A DNA stretch of 6,300 nt from Methylococcaceae bacterium (GCA_012026715.1 VEPB01000212.1:1-6300); one strand, 5' to 3'; positions 1-6,223 are shown, numbered from the stretch's first letter. Numbers and translations are program-made. Notes: generated by a model not told the origin, from the sequence alone.

Positions 1-27
1 CAGACCGCCGCGGCCCGTTCCGATTAA
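1..27 (+). CDS. possible C-terminal end of an upstream plus-strand gene (partial)
   Basis: Frame 1 is open from the window edge for eight codons (QTAAARSD) and stops at TAA 25-27. Eight residues carry no family information, so the call rests on context: a good plus-strand intrinsic terminator lies about 85 bp downstream (113-137), and no minus-strand gene seems to start in the first 300 bases. If real, this gene converges on the large minus-strand gene that ends at 312. It could equally be chance open sequence. Confidence 0.2.
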   Translation, partial: QTAAARSD

Positions 28-34
28 CCGTTCA

Positions 35-48
35 TGGCACTCGTGCCA
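35..48. promoter_or_regulatory. 14-bp dyad TGGCAC-TC-GTGCCA
   Basis: This is a perfect 6+6 inverted repeat with a 2-bp centre. The centre is too short for a good RNA hairpin loop, so it reads more like a DNA-binding dyad than a terminator. It lies just after a possible gene end and has no clear promoter beside it. TGGCAC recalls a sigma-54 -24 element, but the matching -12 TTGC is absent. Function is unknown and chance occurrence is possible. Confidence 0.2.
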
Positions 49-86
49 CTCCGGAACATGAAAGCACTTGCGCCATGATCGGTTTA

Positions 87-255
87 CCTCACCCTAACCT
101 TACCCAGGAACCTGCGGCCCATGGCCGCACCTTTTTTCCTTCTCCCTGTGGGAGAAGGTGGCCCGAAGGGCCGGATGAGGGAGAGAGACCACCCGGTTCC
201 AGGGCACAATCCGCGGGCCATGGGGCCGAGTGGTCTCTCCCTGAAGGAGAAGGAG
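87..255. repeat. palindromic intergenic repeat element (REP-like, 'CTCCC/GGGAG' family)
   Basis: The segment opens with CCTCACCCTAACC and contains several nested inverted repeats: TGCGGCC-CAT-GGCCGCA (113-129), CCTTCTCCC-TGT-GGGAGAAGG (138-158), GGCCC-GAA-GGGCC (160-172), and a longer-range pair GAGAGACCAC (183-192) with GTGGTCTCTC (230-239). It continues through CCGGATGAGGGAGAGAG and ends near CCTGAAGGAGAAGGAG. This composition and word order match, from general knowledge, non-coding repeats dispersed in many proteobacterial genomes. The short open frames across it are artefacts. It fills most of the gap between the large minus-strand gene and whatever lies to the left. The boundaries are approximate, because only one copy is visible here. 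Confidence 0.5.
113..137 (+). terminator. intrinsic terminator, plus strand
   Basis: A 7-bp GC-rich perfect stem (TGCGGCC/GGCCGCA) with a CAT loop is followed by CC and then six T residues (132-137), the classic rho-independent layout on the plus strand. It would terminate a plus-strand transcript from the left, matching the possible gene end at 27. On the minus strand the stem is not followed by a T-run, so it does not explain termination of the large minus-strand gene. Confidence 0.5.
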
Positions 256-311
256 ATCAAAGTGTTCGCTTCGCGACATTCATGGCAAGCGGAGCCGGCC
301 GCCGGCCTGGA

Positions 312-3300
312 TCAGGGCAGGTTGTTCAGCAGGACGGAGATGCTGAGCGCGGTCCGGTTGGTGACGACCAGGTCGGGACGCCCGTCGCCATTCAAGTCGC
401 CGGCTTCCACCGAGGTCGGGCCGACCCCGGTGGGCAAATCCAATCGGGGGTGAAATCCGCCGCGGCCGTTTCCGTAGAGCACGCTGAGGGTATTGTCCCG
501 ATTGCTGATGCTGGCCAGATCCGGGTTGCCGTCGCCGTTCAGGTCAGCGACAGCAAGGTCGTAGGGTCTTCGCCCCACACCAAAGTCGGTGGGAGCGGAG
601 AAGGTGCCGTCACCCTTGCCTAGCAGAAGACTCACCGTGTCGGGCCAGTAGTTGGCGCCCGCCAGGTCGAGTTTGCCGTCCCGGTTGAAGTCCGCGGCGA
701 CGATGGCGCGAGGCGCGTGAATGTCACCCACCGGGTAATCCACCTTGTCCTGGAAGGAACCATCGCCCTTTCCCAACAGAACGCTGATGGTTCCTGGAAC
801 TGCCGGCGTTCCCTCCGGATCGCCGGCATCGGTGGTTGCCACGTCGAGCCTTCCGTCGCCGTTGAAGTCGCCAGCCGCCAGAACAAGGGGCTGGTTGCCG
901 GCGATCGTGTCGATGCTGGCCGCCAACGTGCCATCACCGTGGCCGAGCAGCACGCCCAAGTGGGGGGGAACCGGCGGAACTATCGCCGTATCCCCGTAGT
1001 TGACGGTGACCACGTCGGCCAGACCGTCGCCATCGCAATCTCCCACCAGGGAAGCCACGGCGATGCCGACGGGGTAGTCGACGTAGGGTGCGAACACTCC
1101 CGAACCGATGCCCAGCAGCAGGTTGACATGGTCGCTGCGCGATACCGCCAGATCAGCCAGGCCGTCGGCGTTGAAGTCCGTGATGGAGACCGCGCGGGGG
1201 CTGGCGGAGGTCGAGTATTGAATCGAACTTTTCCAATCACCCGCGCCGTCTCCCAGGCGAACGGTGATGCCTTGATCGGTCACGATGGCGGCATCGAGCT
1301 TGTCGTCGCCATCGAGTTCACCCAGCGCCAAAGTGCGGGGATCGGCATTCGGATAATCGTATCGCCCTGGAAAACCGCCCTCGGCCGTATTGAGCAGGAC
1401 GCTGACATTGCTACCGTTGTGGTTGGAAGTCGCAAGGTCCGGACGGCCGTCGCCGTTAACGTCCATCACGACCAGGCCGGTGGGTTGGGTGCCGACCGGA
1501 TAATCGGCCTTGAGCTTGAAGCTTCCGTCACCGTTGCCCAGCAACAAGCTAACGGAGTTGCCGGTCTGGTTAGCGGTCGCCAGGTCGCTCCGGCCATCGG
1601 CGTTGAAGTCGGCCATCACGATGGACTGCGGCGATCGGCCAGCTGGCGCCCTGAGCTGCGCTTCCGGCTTGCCGCCGTCCTTGCCGAGCAGGATGCGAAC
1701 GGTGTCGTCGCGGGCCGCGACGGCAACGTCCGGCTTGTCGTCGTCGTCCAGGTCGGTGAAGACAGTGGCCGCGGTGGCCATGCCGAGCGGATAGTCAACC
1801 GCATTGCTGAAAGTTCCGTCGCCTTTGCCAGGCAGCATAACCAGGCCCTGGCCATTGAGAGTCGTGATCGCGAGATCGGTCTTGCCATCACCATTCAAAT
1901 CGCCCAGGGAGATCGTTTGCGGGTGATTGTCGACGCTGTAGTTCACGGCGGATTCCAGCCAGCCGTTGTTGGAATTGATCAGTACGCTAACGCCGCCGGG
2001 AACCGGGGGATCCAGATAGGGAACGCCATAATTGGCCGTGACGACATCGGGCCTGCCATCGCCATTGAGATCGCCCACGGCAACGAAATTTGCCCAGGTC
2101 CCGACCGGATTTTCGCTAGCCTGGTCGACGAAGCTGCCATCGCCCACGCCGATCAGGACGGTCACGCTCGCCGCGACCGGCGGGTCCACGTTGTTGTTGC
2201 CGGCGTTGGCGGTGATCAGGTCGACCCGGCCGTCGCCGTGCAGGTCGGCGGCGGCGATGGCGGTCGCTCCGACGCCAACCGGGTAGTCCACATGAGTTTG
2301 AAACGTGCCGTCGCCGTTGCTCAGCAGTACGCTGACGATGGAGCCGAACTTGGAGTCGACGCCGACCGTGGCGAGGTCGGTCTTGCCGTCCCGATTGAAA
2401 TCGCCCGCGGCGATGCCGTAACTGTGATAGCCCGTGGTCGCCGCGGTTGCCGCTCCAAACATCGAAACGGTCAGTTCGTTGTGCGTGGCGTCGTCGGTCG
2501 CGGCGTTCCCGGCCAGATCCGATACCCGCGCCGTGACGTCCCATTTACCTGGATTCAGGCCTGCGCCAGGCGGCAGGTGCAAGGACCAGGTGGTTGTGGT
2601 CGCGCTCAGGCCATTGGCAGCGGTATAGGCATTGCCGTTGACGATGACCGACAGATTGTCGCCGGGGGCCTGCGACCAGGTGCCGGTCAATGTGGGCCGC
2701 AGGCTGCCGGTCTGCAGGGCGGCGACGGTGGGTGTGGCCGGGGAGGCGGTATCGACGGTAACCATGGCGATTTCCGAGACGATGCCGGGTTCGCCCGCCG
2801 CATTGACTCCCGCCGAGCTGTAGCGGTATTTCCCGTCGGGAAGTTCAGCGTCGGTGAACGACCATTGCCCGGAAACGGGTGTGGCCTTGCCGATCAGGAT
2901 GCTGTCGCGATAGACATTGACCGCCACGCTGGAGGCGTCCACGGTGCCGGCCAGAGTCGGTGTGGTGTCGCGGGTGATTCCGTCGCTTCCGCTGCTGCCG
3001 GTGTCGTCGCCGACGGAGGTGATCACCGGCGCCGGTATGGTGATGATCAGCTTGAGCTCGTTGAGGCTGGTGTCGGTACTCCAGTTCCCGGCCGGATCGG
3101 TTTCCGTGACCGTAACCTCGTAAGCGCCTGTCTTGGGCAGCGCATCCGCTTTCGGTAGGGTCAGATGCCAGCCATCCGCGTCCAGCGCCAGGCCGTTCGC
3201 GGTCGTGTAGCTCTTGCCATTGACGCTGACGCTCACGGTGTTGGTGGCATCCGCCGACCACTGTCCGTGCAGGGTCGGCGTAGCGGAGGTGGTGTTGAGC

Positions 3301-4538
3301 GGAGTCACCGTCGGTCTGGCCGGGGGAATGATATCCACCGTGACCGGCATGGTGGCGGATATCATGCCTTCATAGCCGAAAGCGGTGACGCCGGTGACAC
3401 CGAAGGTGTGAAGGCCGTTGCCGAGATTGGCGCTGGTATAGCTCCATTTGCCTTCCACATCGGGGATGACCTCGTCGGCTTGTTCCCCGTCGCGGTAGAC
3501 CCGCAGGCGCACCGCCTGGGGTGGCGCGATGCCCAGGAAGGTCGGGCTCACGTCACGGGTGACCCGGTCTGTCGTGCTGGAACCGGTGTCATCGGACATG
3601 GCCGTGAACTTTGGGGCCGGGAAAAAATAGGCCTTGAAGCCCGCAAAGTCGGCGAGATCCAGGTAATCCGAGCCCTTGCCCACCTGCTGCTCGATCCCGT
3701 CGAAAACATCCGGCTGGGCGGAGGACGTTTTTTCGATTTCCGCGTTGATCGAAGTGGCCGCGACCACCGAAACCAGTTGAAGGTCCTCAGGCTTGATCTC
3801 CACGCCGACCGTAATGCCCAGGTTTGCCAGCGAAGTCCCGAGAATTTGGCTGACGCGCTCGGAATCCGTGATGTTCACCGATTGACCCGGATCCAAGGCG
3901 GCCAAGGTATCGGCAAGGGCGGCGATGGAGTCGTCCTCCTTGCCGTGTGCGCCGGCCGCACGCTGTCCCTGCTGGTTCGATTTGGCCTGGGTCGCCGCCC
4001 GCGCCAAACCGGAAAGAAATTGCACCAGGGTCTTGTGCTGAGCGTTGCGCTTCAGGATCGCCTCGGCTTTCGAGTTGGGGCGGGTCTTGGAATAGAGGCC
4101 GGCGGTCAGTTGGCCGACTGAAACCGATCGGGGCACGAACAAGAGTTTGCGGATTCTGGAACCTGCCTTGCCGCGCCGCTGCAAGGCCTGCCACAGCGCG
4201 GTGAGAGTGTTGATGGCCCGGGCGCCGCTGGGCGCGGTGAGCAGGCGGGTGTTGGGACGCTGGGTCGCCAGGTCGAAGCCGTCGATCAAGGACAACCGGC
4301 CTTTTCCGCGGACCGCCGCTGCCGGAAATCGGCCGTCCGGTTCGGTCTTGATGGTCGGCTCGCCTTCGTCGACCTCGCCGTTAAGGTTGCGGTCCCGAAA
4401 TACGGTGGCGCCGGAATAGTCGGTTGCGTAATAGGCGGCGGCGGATGCCACGGAAATGCCCAGCAGCTGGACAAGCGCCCAGACGATGAACCATCGCTGG
4501 TGCAGACGCATTGAAATGCGGAGGAATAACGGCGACAT
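312..4538 (-). CDS. exported calcium-binding protein with Ig-like domains and 14 FG-GAP/VCBS repeats
   Basis: This 1408-residue protein is probably exported and used for calcium-dependent binding or adhesion; no catalytic motif is visible. Residues 1-34 are a Sec signal peptide (basic MRLHQR, hydrophobic WFIVWALVQLLGISV, ASA-A cleavage area). Residues 43-71 look SdrD_B-like and hold a canonical EF-hand loop (D49-x-N51-x-N53-G-x-V-D57-x-x-E60). Residues about 90-300 are a helix-rich, Gln/Lys/Ala-rich linker of unknown function. Residues 308-695 are four Ig-like domains in A-B-A-B order. Residues 713-1408 hold 14 repeats of the form D-x-N-x-D-G-x-x-D-L, typical of FG-GAP/VCBS integrin-like propellers. 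No LPxTG, PEP-CTERM, RTX tail or C-terminal membrane helix is seen. ATG 4538 is preferred because AAGGAA sits just upstream; an internal ATG at 4511 lacks such a site. It is surely a coding gene, but the ligand and export route are unknown. Confidence 0.93.
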   Translation of the reverse strand: MSPLFLRISMRLHQRWFIVWALVQLLGISVASAAAYYATDYSGATVFRDRNLNGEVDEGEPTIKTEPDGRFPAAAVRGKGRLSLIDGFDLATQRPNTRLLTAPSGARAINTLTALWQALQRRGKAGSRIRKLLFVPRSVSVGQLTAGLYSKTRPNSKAEAILKRNAQHKTLVQFLSGLARAATQAKSNQQGQRAAGAHGKEDDSIAALADTLAALDPGQSVNITDSERVSQILGTSLANLGITVGVEIKPEDLQLVSVVAATSINAEIEKTSSAQPDVFDGIEQQVGKGSDYLDLADFAGFKAYFFPAPKFTAMSDDTGSSTTDRVTRDVSPTFLGIAPPQAVRLRVYRDGEQADEVIPDVEGKWSYTSANLGNGLHTFGVTGVTAFGYEGMISATMPVTVDIIPPARPTVTPLNTTSATPTLHGQWSADATNTVSVSVNGKSYTTANGLALDADGWHLTLPKADALPKTGAYEVTVTETDPAGNWSTDTSLNELKLIITIPAPVITSVGDDTGSSGSDGITRDTTPTLAGTVDASSVAVNVYRDSILIGKATPVSGQWSFTDAELPDGKYRYSSAGVNAAGEPGIVSEIAMVTVDTASPATPTVAALQTGSLRPTLTGTWSQAPGDNLSVIVNGNAYTAANGLSATTTTWSLHLPPGAGLNPGKWDVTARVSDLAGNAATDDATHNELTVSMFGAATAATTGYHSYGIAAGDFNRDGKTDLATVGVDSKFGSIVSVLLSNGDGTFQTHVDYPVGVGATAIAAADLHGDGRVDLITANAGNNNVDPPVAASVTVLIGVGDGSFVDQASENPVGTWANFVAVGDLNGDGRPDVVTANYGVPYLDPPVPGGVSVLINSNNGWLESAVNYSVDNHPQTISLGDLNGDGKTDLAITTLNGQGLVMLPGKGDGTFSNAVDYPLGMATAATVFTDLDDDDKPDVAVAARDDTVRILLGKDGGKPEAQLRAPAGRSPQSIVMADFNADGRSDLATANQTGNSVSLLLGNGDGSFKLKADYPVGTQPTGLVVMDVNGDGRPDLATSNHNGSNVSVLLNTAEGGFPGRYDYPNADPRTLALGELDGDDKLDAAIVTDQGITVRLGDGAGDWKSSIQYSTSASPRAVSITDFNADGLADLAVSRSDHVNLLLGIGSGVFAPYVDYPVGIAVASLVGDCDGDGLADVVTVNYGDTAIVPPVPPHLGVLLGHGDGTLAASIDTIAGNQPLVLAAGDFNGDGRLDVATTDAGDPEGTPAVPGTISVLLGKGDGSFQDKVDYPVGDIHAPRAIVAADFNRDGKLDLAGANYWPDTVSLLLGKGDGTFSAPTDFGVGRRPYDLAVADLNGDGNPDLASISNRDNTLSVLYGNGRGGFHPRLDLPTGVGPTSVEAGDLNGDGRPDLVVTNRTALSISVLLNNLP
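315..2402 (-). repeat. 14 tandem FG-GAP/VCBS calcium-loop repeats (within the large gene)
   Basis: Calcium loops begin at residues 713, 765, 823, 880, 929, 977, 1026, 1074, 1121, 1167, 1224, 1283, 1332 and 1381. Spacings are 52, 58, 57, 49, 48, 49, 48, 47, 46, 57, 59, 49 and 49. A typical unit reads DFNGDGRLDVA, then a variable loop, then SVLLGKGDGSF and DYPVG. In known FG-GAP proteins such units form blades of a seven-bladed propeller, so 14 units would fit two. Loops 5 (DLDDDD) and 8 (ELDGDD) are degenerate. Four units carry an extra proline-rich loop. The last unit stops after SVLLNNLP, close to the end of a blade. Confidence 0.9.
2454..3617 (-). repeat. A-B-A-B tandem duplication of Ig-like domains (within the large gene)
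   Basis: Unit A occurs at residues 308-402 and 503-597: both start near SDDTGSS/GDDTGSS, then have TRD..PT, VYRD, GKWS or GQWS, and end with an xVTVD strand. Unit B occurs at 403-502 and 598-695: both have PTV..L, PTL.G.WS, a VNG..YT.ANGL core, a WxLxLP strand, D.AGN, and finish with NEL. The order shows that a pair of about 195 residues (about 585 bp) was duplicated as a block. Such domains are known as spacers or binding modules in bacterial surface proteins. The individual boundaries are estimates. Confidence 0.8.
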
Positions 4539-4542
4539 GGCG

Positions 4543-4548
4543 TTCCTT
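4543..4548 (-). promoter_or_regulatory. ribosome binding site of the large propeller gene
   Basis: On the minus strand AAGGAA lies four bases upstream of ATG 4538 (AAGGAACGCCATG). It decides the start: the next in-frame ATG (4511) is preceded by pyrimidine-rich sequence with no Shine-Dalgarno match. Confidence 0.6.
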
Positions 4549-4553
4549 GGCGC

Positions 4554-4578
4554 AAAAAACCCCGCTTAGTGTACGGGA
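4554..4578 (-). terminator. weak terminator-like hairpin before the large gene
   Basis: On the minus strand, TCCCG pairs with CGGGG (four GC pairs plus a G-T wobble) around a nine-base loop and is followed by six T residues. It could end or attenuate a transcript that comes from the hydrolase and small membrane gene. The stem is short, so read-through is likely. The loop also holds TACACT (4573-4568), a possible -10 box for the large gene, though no good -35 is seen. The two readings compete. Confidence 0.25.
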
Positions 4579-4610
4579 GTGTCGGCAACCTGGGGAAGTC
4601 AGATAAACCG

Positions 4611-4624
4611 TTCCAACATTGGAA
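4611..4624. promoter_or_regulatory. 14-bp dyad upstream of the large gene, possible operator
   Basis: The plus strand reads TTCCAA-CA-TTGGAA, a perfect 6+6 inverted repeat with a 2-bp centre, about 75 bp upstream of ATG 4538 and just beyond the stop of the small membrane gene. Dyads of this size in a short intergenic gap are often regulator sites, but it matches no consensus that I can name with confidence. It might lie just upstream of a promoter for the large gene. Confidence 0.3.
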
Positions 4625-4669
4625 AAACGTCTGCGGCTTGGATCGCGTCGCTGCCGGCTGGCGTCGAAA

Positions 4670-4858
4670 TCAGCGATTCCTGGCGCGGTATCCTGCCAGG
4701 ATGCTAAGCAATCCCTGCGTCACCAGGACCCCCAGCAAAAATCCGGCGCTGAAGAATTCCGACGGGTGCTGCTCGGTGAAACCCGCTGCCAGTCGGCCGC
4801 AGCCGTATCCTGCGAGGATCGCCAGGGCGATGCGCAGACGTTTGCCGAATTCCTGCAC
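4670..4858 (-). CDS. small two-helix membrane protein, GTG start
   Basis: I propose a 62-residue protein beginning at GTG 4858 (MQEFGKRLRI...), 7 bp after the TGA of the hydrolase gene. Residues about 9-27 (IALAILAGYGCGRLAAGF) and 35-57 (FFSAGFLLGVLVTQGLLSIL) are hydrophobic and Gly/Ala/Leu-rich, as in two membrane helices. Basic clusters at GKRLR and RARNR predict both ends in the cytoplasm with the EQHPSE turn outside. A longer version from ATG 4978 would read antisense-quality residues through the hydrolase C-terminus, so I reject that start. The Shine-Dalgarno match is poor, which suggests translational coupling to the hydrolase. No family is recognised. Its amphipathic charge layout argues for a real gene. 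Confidence 0.55.
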   Translation of the reverse strand: MQEFGKRLRIALAILAGYGCGRLAAGFTEQHPSEFFSAGFLLGVLVTQGLLSILAGYRARNR

Positions 4859-4865
4859 GGGGGTC

Positions 4866-6056
4866 TCAGATGGAGCGAAGTCCCAGGAAACGGCGGGCGA
4901 TGTCCTGGTACATGGGCAGGTAGTTCCAGTATTCGCGGTGGGCTTCCGGATTATCGCCGTGCATTTCGCATTCGACATTCTCGTCGACCCGGTAGAAGTC
5001 CAGATGGCCGCCGATCATGTCACGGGCGTCCCAATAGTTGATCCAGCGGATCTGGTGATCGAGGACCATGTTGTAAGGGTTGGCCAGCTTCGGTTCGTTT
5101 TCGTGGCTGCCATCGGCATAGGCGTCCTTGCTGCGAAAACGGTAGCGCTGGTCGATCAGTTGGCGGCGGACATAGCCGTTGTTGGACGGGTGGAAACGGA
5201 ACAGGAACGCCACCTTGTCCAGCGGGGAGCCGAAAGTCACCAGGCCGGAAAGCCGCCGGTAGCCGTCCGCAGGGCCTGGAAACGGGGCTACGTTGAGGTG
5301 ATGGAACAGCCGGTTGATGGCGTCATAGGCGATCACGCTGCCCAGCGAATGGGTGGCGATCACCACCTGCTCATATTCCTCGGGTGACTCCAGGATCGAC
5401 CGCAGGCGCCCGATGATGCCGTCGAGGATGGCGTCGCGCGGCTTGCCGCAGGCATTGCGGGTTTCGCTTCGGGTATAGGCCACCAGTTCGCCGGCGAACT
5501 CCTGGAGCAGATCGGCGGTCTTCTTGTGGACGATCGCGAGGGCTGGCAGGACTGCCGCCTTGAGCAAGTGGGAAAGCCGGATCCAGTAATCCGCCGGAAA
5601 CACCTGATCGATCAGCGCAACCGCCCGGAACAGCCCCCCCAGCCGCACCAGATACCAGTTGGTGGGCAGAATGCCGTTGCGGAGCGGCGGTCCGACCGGC
5701 CGATCACAGCCCTCGGCTGCCTCCGGATGCGCCTCGTAAAACTGTTTGGCGCCGGCCGACACCTCGATCAGCCACTCGATGCACTCCGCCAATCCGGCGC
5801 TTCCGGGGCTGCGGTCGCCCCAATAGTATTCGTAAACGTCGATGGGTTGGGCGCCATCCGGATCGATGCGCACACAGCCGGGCATGCCCGCCCCGGAGGG
5901 CAGGCGATTGCTGAGGGTCAAGGGGATGCCGGCGTCGGGATCGGCGCGTTCCCGCAGCGCGGCCACCAAACCGCGAGTGAAGCAGTCCAGAGCGTCCAAC
6001 GGGCGCTGTTTGCCACTCCCGGCGATCACGAGAAAAGCGGTCTTCTTGTTATTCAT
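4866..6056 (-). CDS. alpha/beta-hydrolase fold protein, putative serine esterase/lipase
   Basis: This 396-residue protein looks cytoplasmic or membrane-peripheral, with no signal peptide. The first strand (TAFLVIAGSG, 6-15) leads to a glycine turn in place of the usual HGxG. The nucleophile elbow is THSLGS (235-240) with Ser237 after the strand EQVVIA, followed by helix VIAYDAINRL. TFGSPLD (274-280) is the next strand, as in esterase and lipase-like families. D343 or D346 in NYWDARDMIGG and H373 in AHREYW are the likely acid and base of the triad. DVYEYYWGDRSPG (73-85) is typical of long bacterial hydrolases of this type. Residues 134-176 form a hydrophobic helical insertion that may be a lid or membrane contact. 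ATG 6056 is preceded by GAGAG and by an in-frame TGA a few codons upstream, fixing the start. The substrate is unknown. The small membrane gene follows immediately. Confidence 0.85.
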   Translation of the reverse strand: MNNKKTAFLVIAGSGKQRPLDALDCFTRGLVAALRERADPDAGIPLTLSNRLPSGAGMPGCVRIDPDGAQPIDVYEYYWGDRSPGSAGLAECIEWLIEVSAGAKQFYEAHPEAAEGCDRPVGPPLRNGILPTNWYLVRLGGLFRAVALIDQVFPADYWIRLSHLLKAAVLPALAIVHKKTADLLQEFAGELVAYTRSETRNACGKPRDAILDGIIGRLRSILESPEEYEQVVIATHSLGSVIAYDAINRLFHHLNVAPFPGPADGYRRLSGLVTFGSPLDKVAFLFRFHPSNNGYVRRQLIDQRYRFRSKDAYADGSHENEPKLANPYNMVLDHQIRWINYWDARDMIGGHLDFYRVDENVECEMHGDNPEAHREYWNYLPMYQDIARRFLGLRSI

Positions 6057-6096
6057 CTCTCGGTTTTCTCAGTGAATTCTTGGCGCGTTCAACACT

Positions 6097-6125
6097 CGGC
6101 CGGCGCCGTTGGGAAGGCCCGGCCG
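6097..6125. other. GC-rich hairpin upstream of the hydrolase gene
   Basis: CGGCCGG (6097-6103) pairs with CCGGCCG (6119-6125), and GCC (6105-6107) continues with GGC (6116-6118) across one bulged C, leaving an eight-base loop. No T-run follows on either strand, so it is not an intrinsic terminator. If the promoter candidate at 6154-6182 is right, the hairpin would lie in the hydrolase mRNA leader, about 40 bases before the start codon. Confidence 0.35.
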
Positions 6126-6128
6126 GCT

Positions 6129-6223
6129 GTTTGCCGAGGTTAAGTCCGTGGCAACTTTCGGCATGGTCGGGACGTCTGTCAAGTCGCGGCGCGGCCGGGG
6201 GTAATGACCGACAGTCGGCAAAC
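6129..6223. repeat. 9-bp inverted repeat flanking the promoter candidate
   Basis: GTTTGCCGA (6129-6137) and TCGGCAAAC (6215-6223) are perfect reverse complements separated by 77 bp. The promoter candidate lies between them. The second arm overlaps a small palindrome CCGAC-A-GTCGG (6208-6218). They could be paired regulator sites; chance is not excluded in such GC-rich DNA. Confidence 0.3.
6154..6182 (-). promoter_or_regulatory. candidate sigma-70-type promoter of the hydrolase gene
   Basis: On the minus strand a perfect -35 hexamer TTGACA (6182-6177) is followed after 17 bp by GAAAGT (6159-6154), which matches only three of six bases of the -10 consensus. Transcription would begin near 6147, giving a leader of about 90 bases before ATG 6056. 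The poor -10 makes the call tentative; it might need an activator. Confidence 0.35.

Noticed and set aside
138..158. The 9-bp hairpin CCTTCTCCC-TGT-GGGAGAAGG as terminator of the large minus-strand gene.
   Set aside because: On the minus strand it is followed by A residues, not T; the T-run lies on its other side and belongs with the plus-strand hairpin at 113-129.
75..623. Plus-strand frames of 182 and 110 codons at the left end.
   Set aside because: They run through the palindromic intergenic repeat into the antisense of the large gene, with no domain or conserved composition.
717..3158. An 813-codon plus-strand open frame antisense to the large gene.
   Set aside because: It mirrors the repeat array: its own pseudo-repeats come from the minus-strand calcium repeats. 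It lacks a signal peptide and any known domain, and GC-rich repeat genes often leave long antisense frames open.
312..4538. The large gene as an RTX-type or autotransporter protein.
   Set aside because: There are no GGxGxDxux nonapeptides and no C-terminal beta-barrel. Its calcium motifs are of the FG-GAP/VCBS type, with a Sec signal peptide.
4569..5387. A 272-codon plus-strand frame antisense to the hydrolase and the small gene.
   Set aside because: It crosses two better-supported genes and an intergenic gap, with no recognisable domain; this is expected from third-position GC bias.
5526..6143. A 205-codon plus-strand frame antisense to the hydrolase N-terminus.
   Set aside because: The hydrolase frame has clear motifs with the correct spacing. 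The antisense frame has low-complexity composition and no motif.
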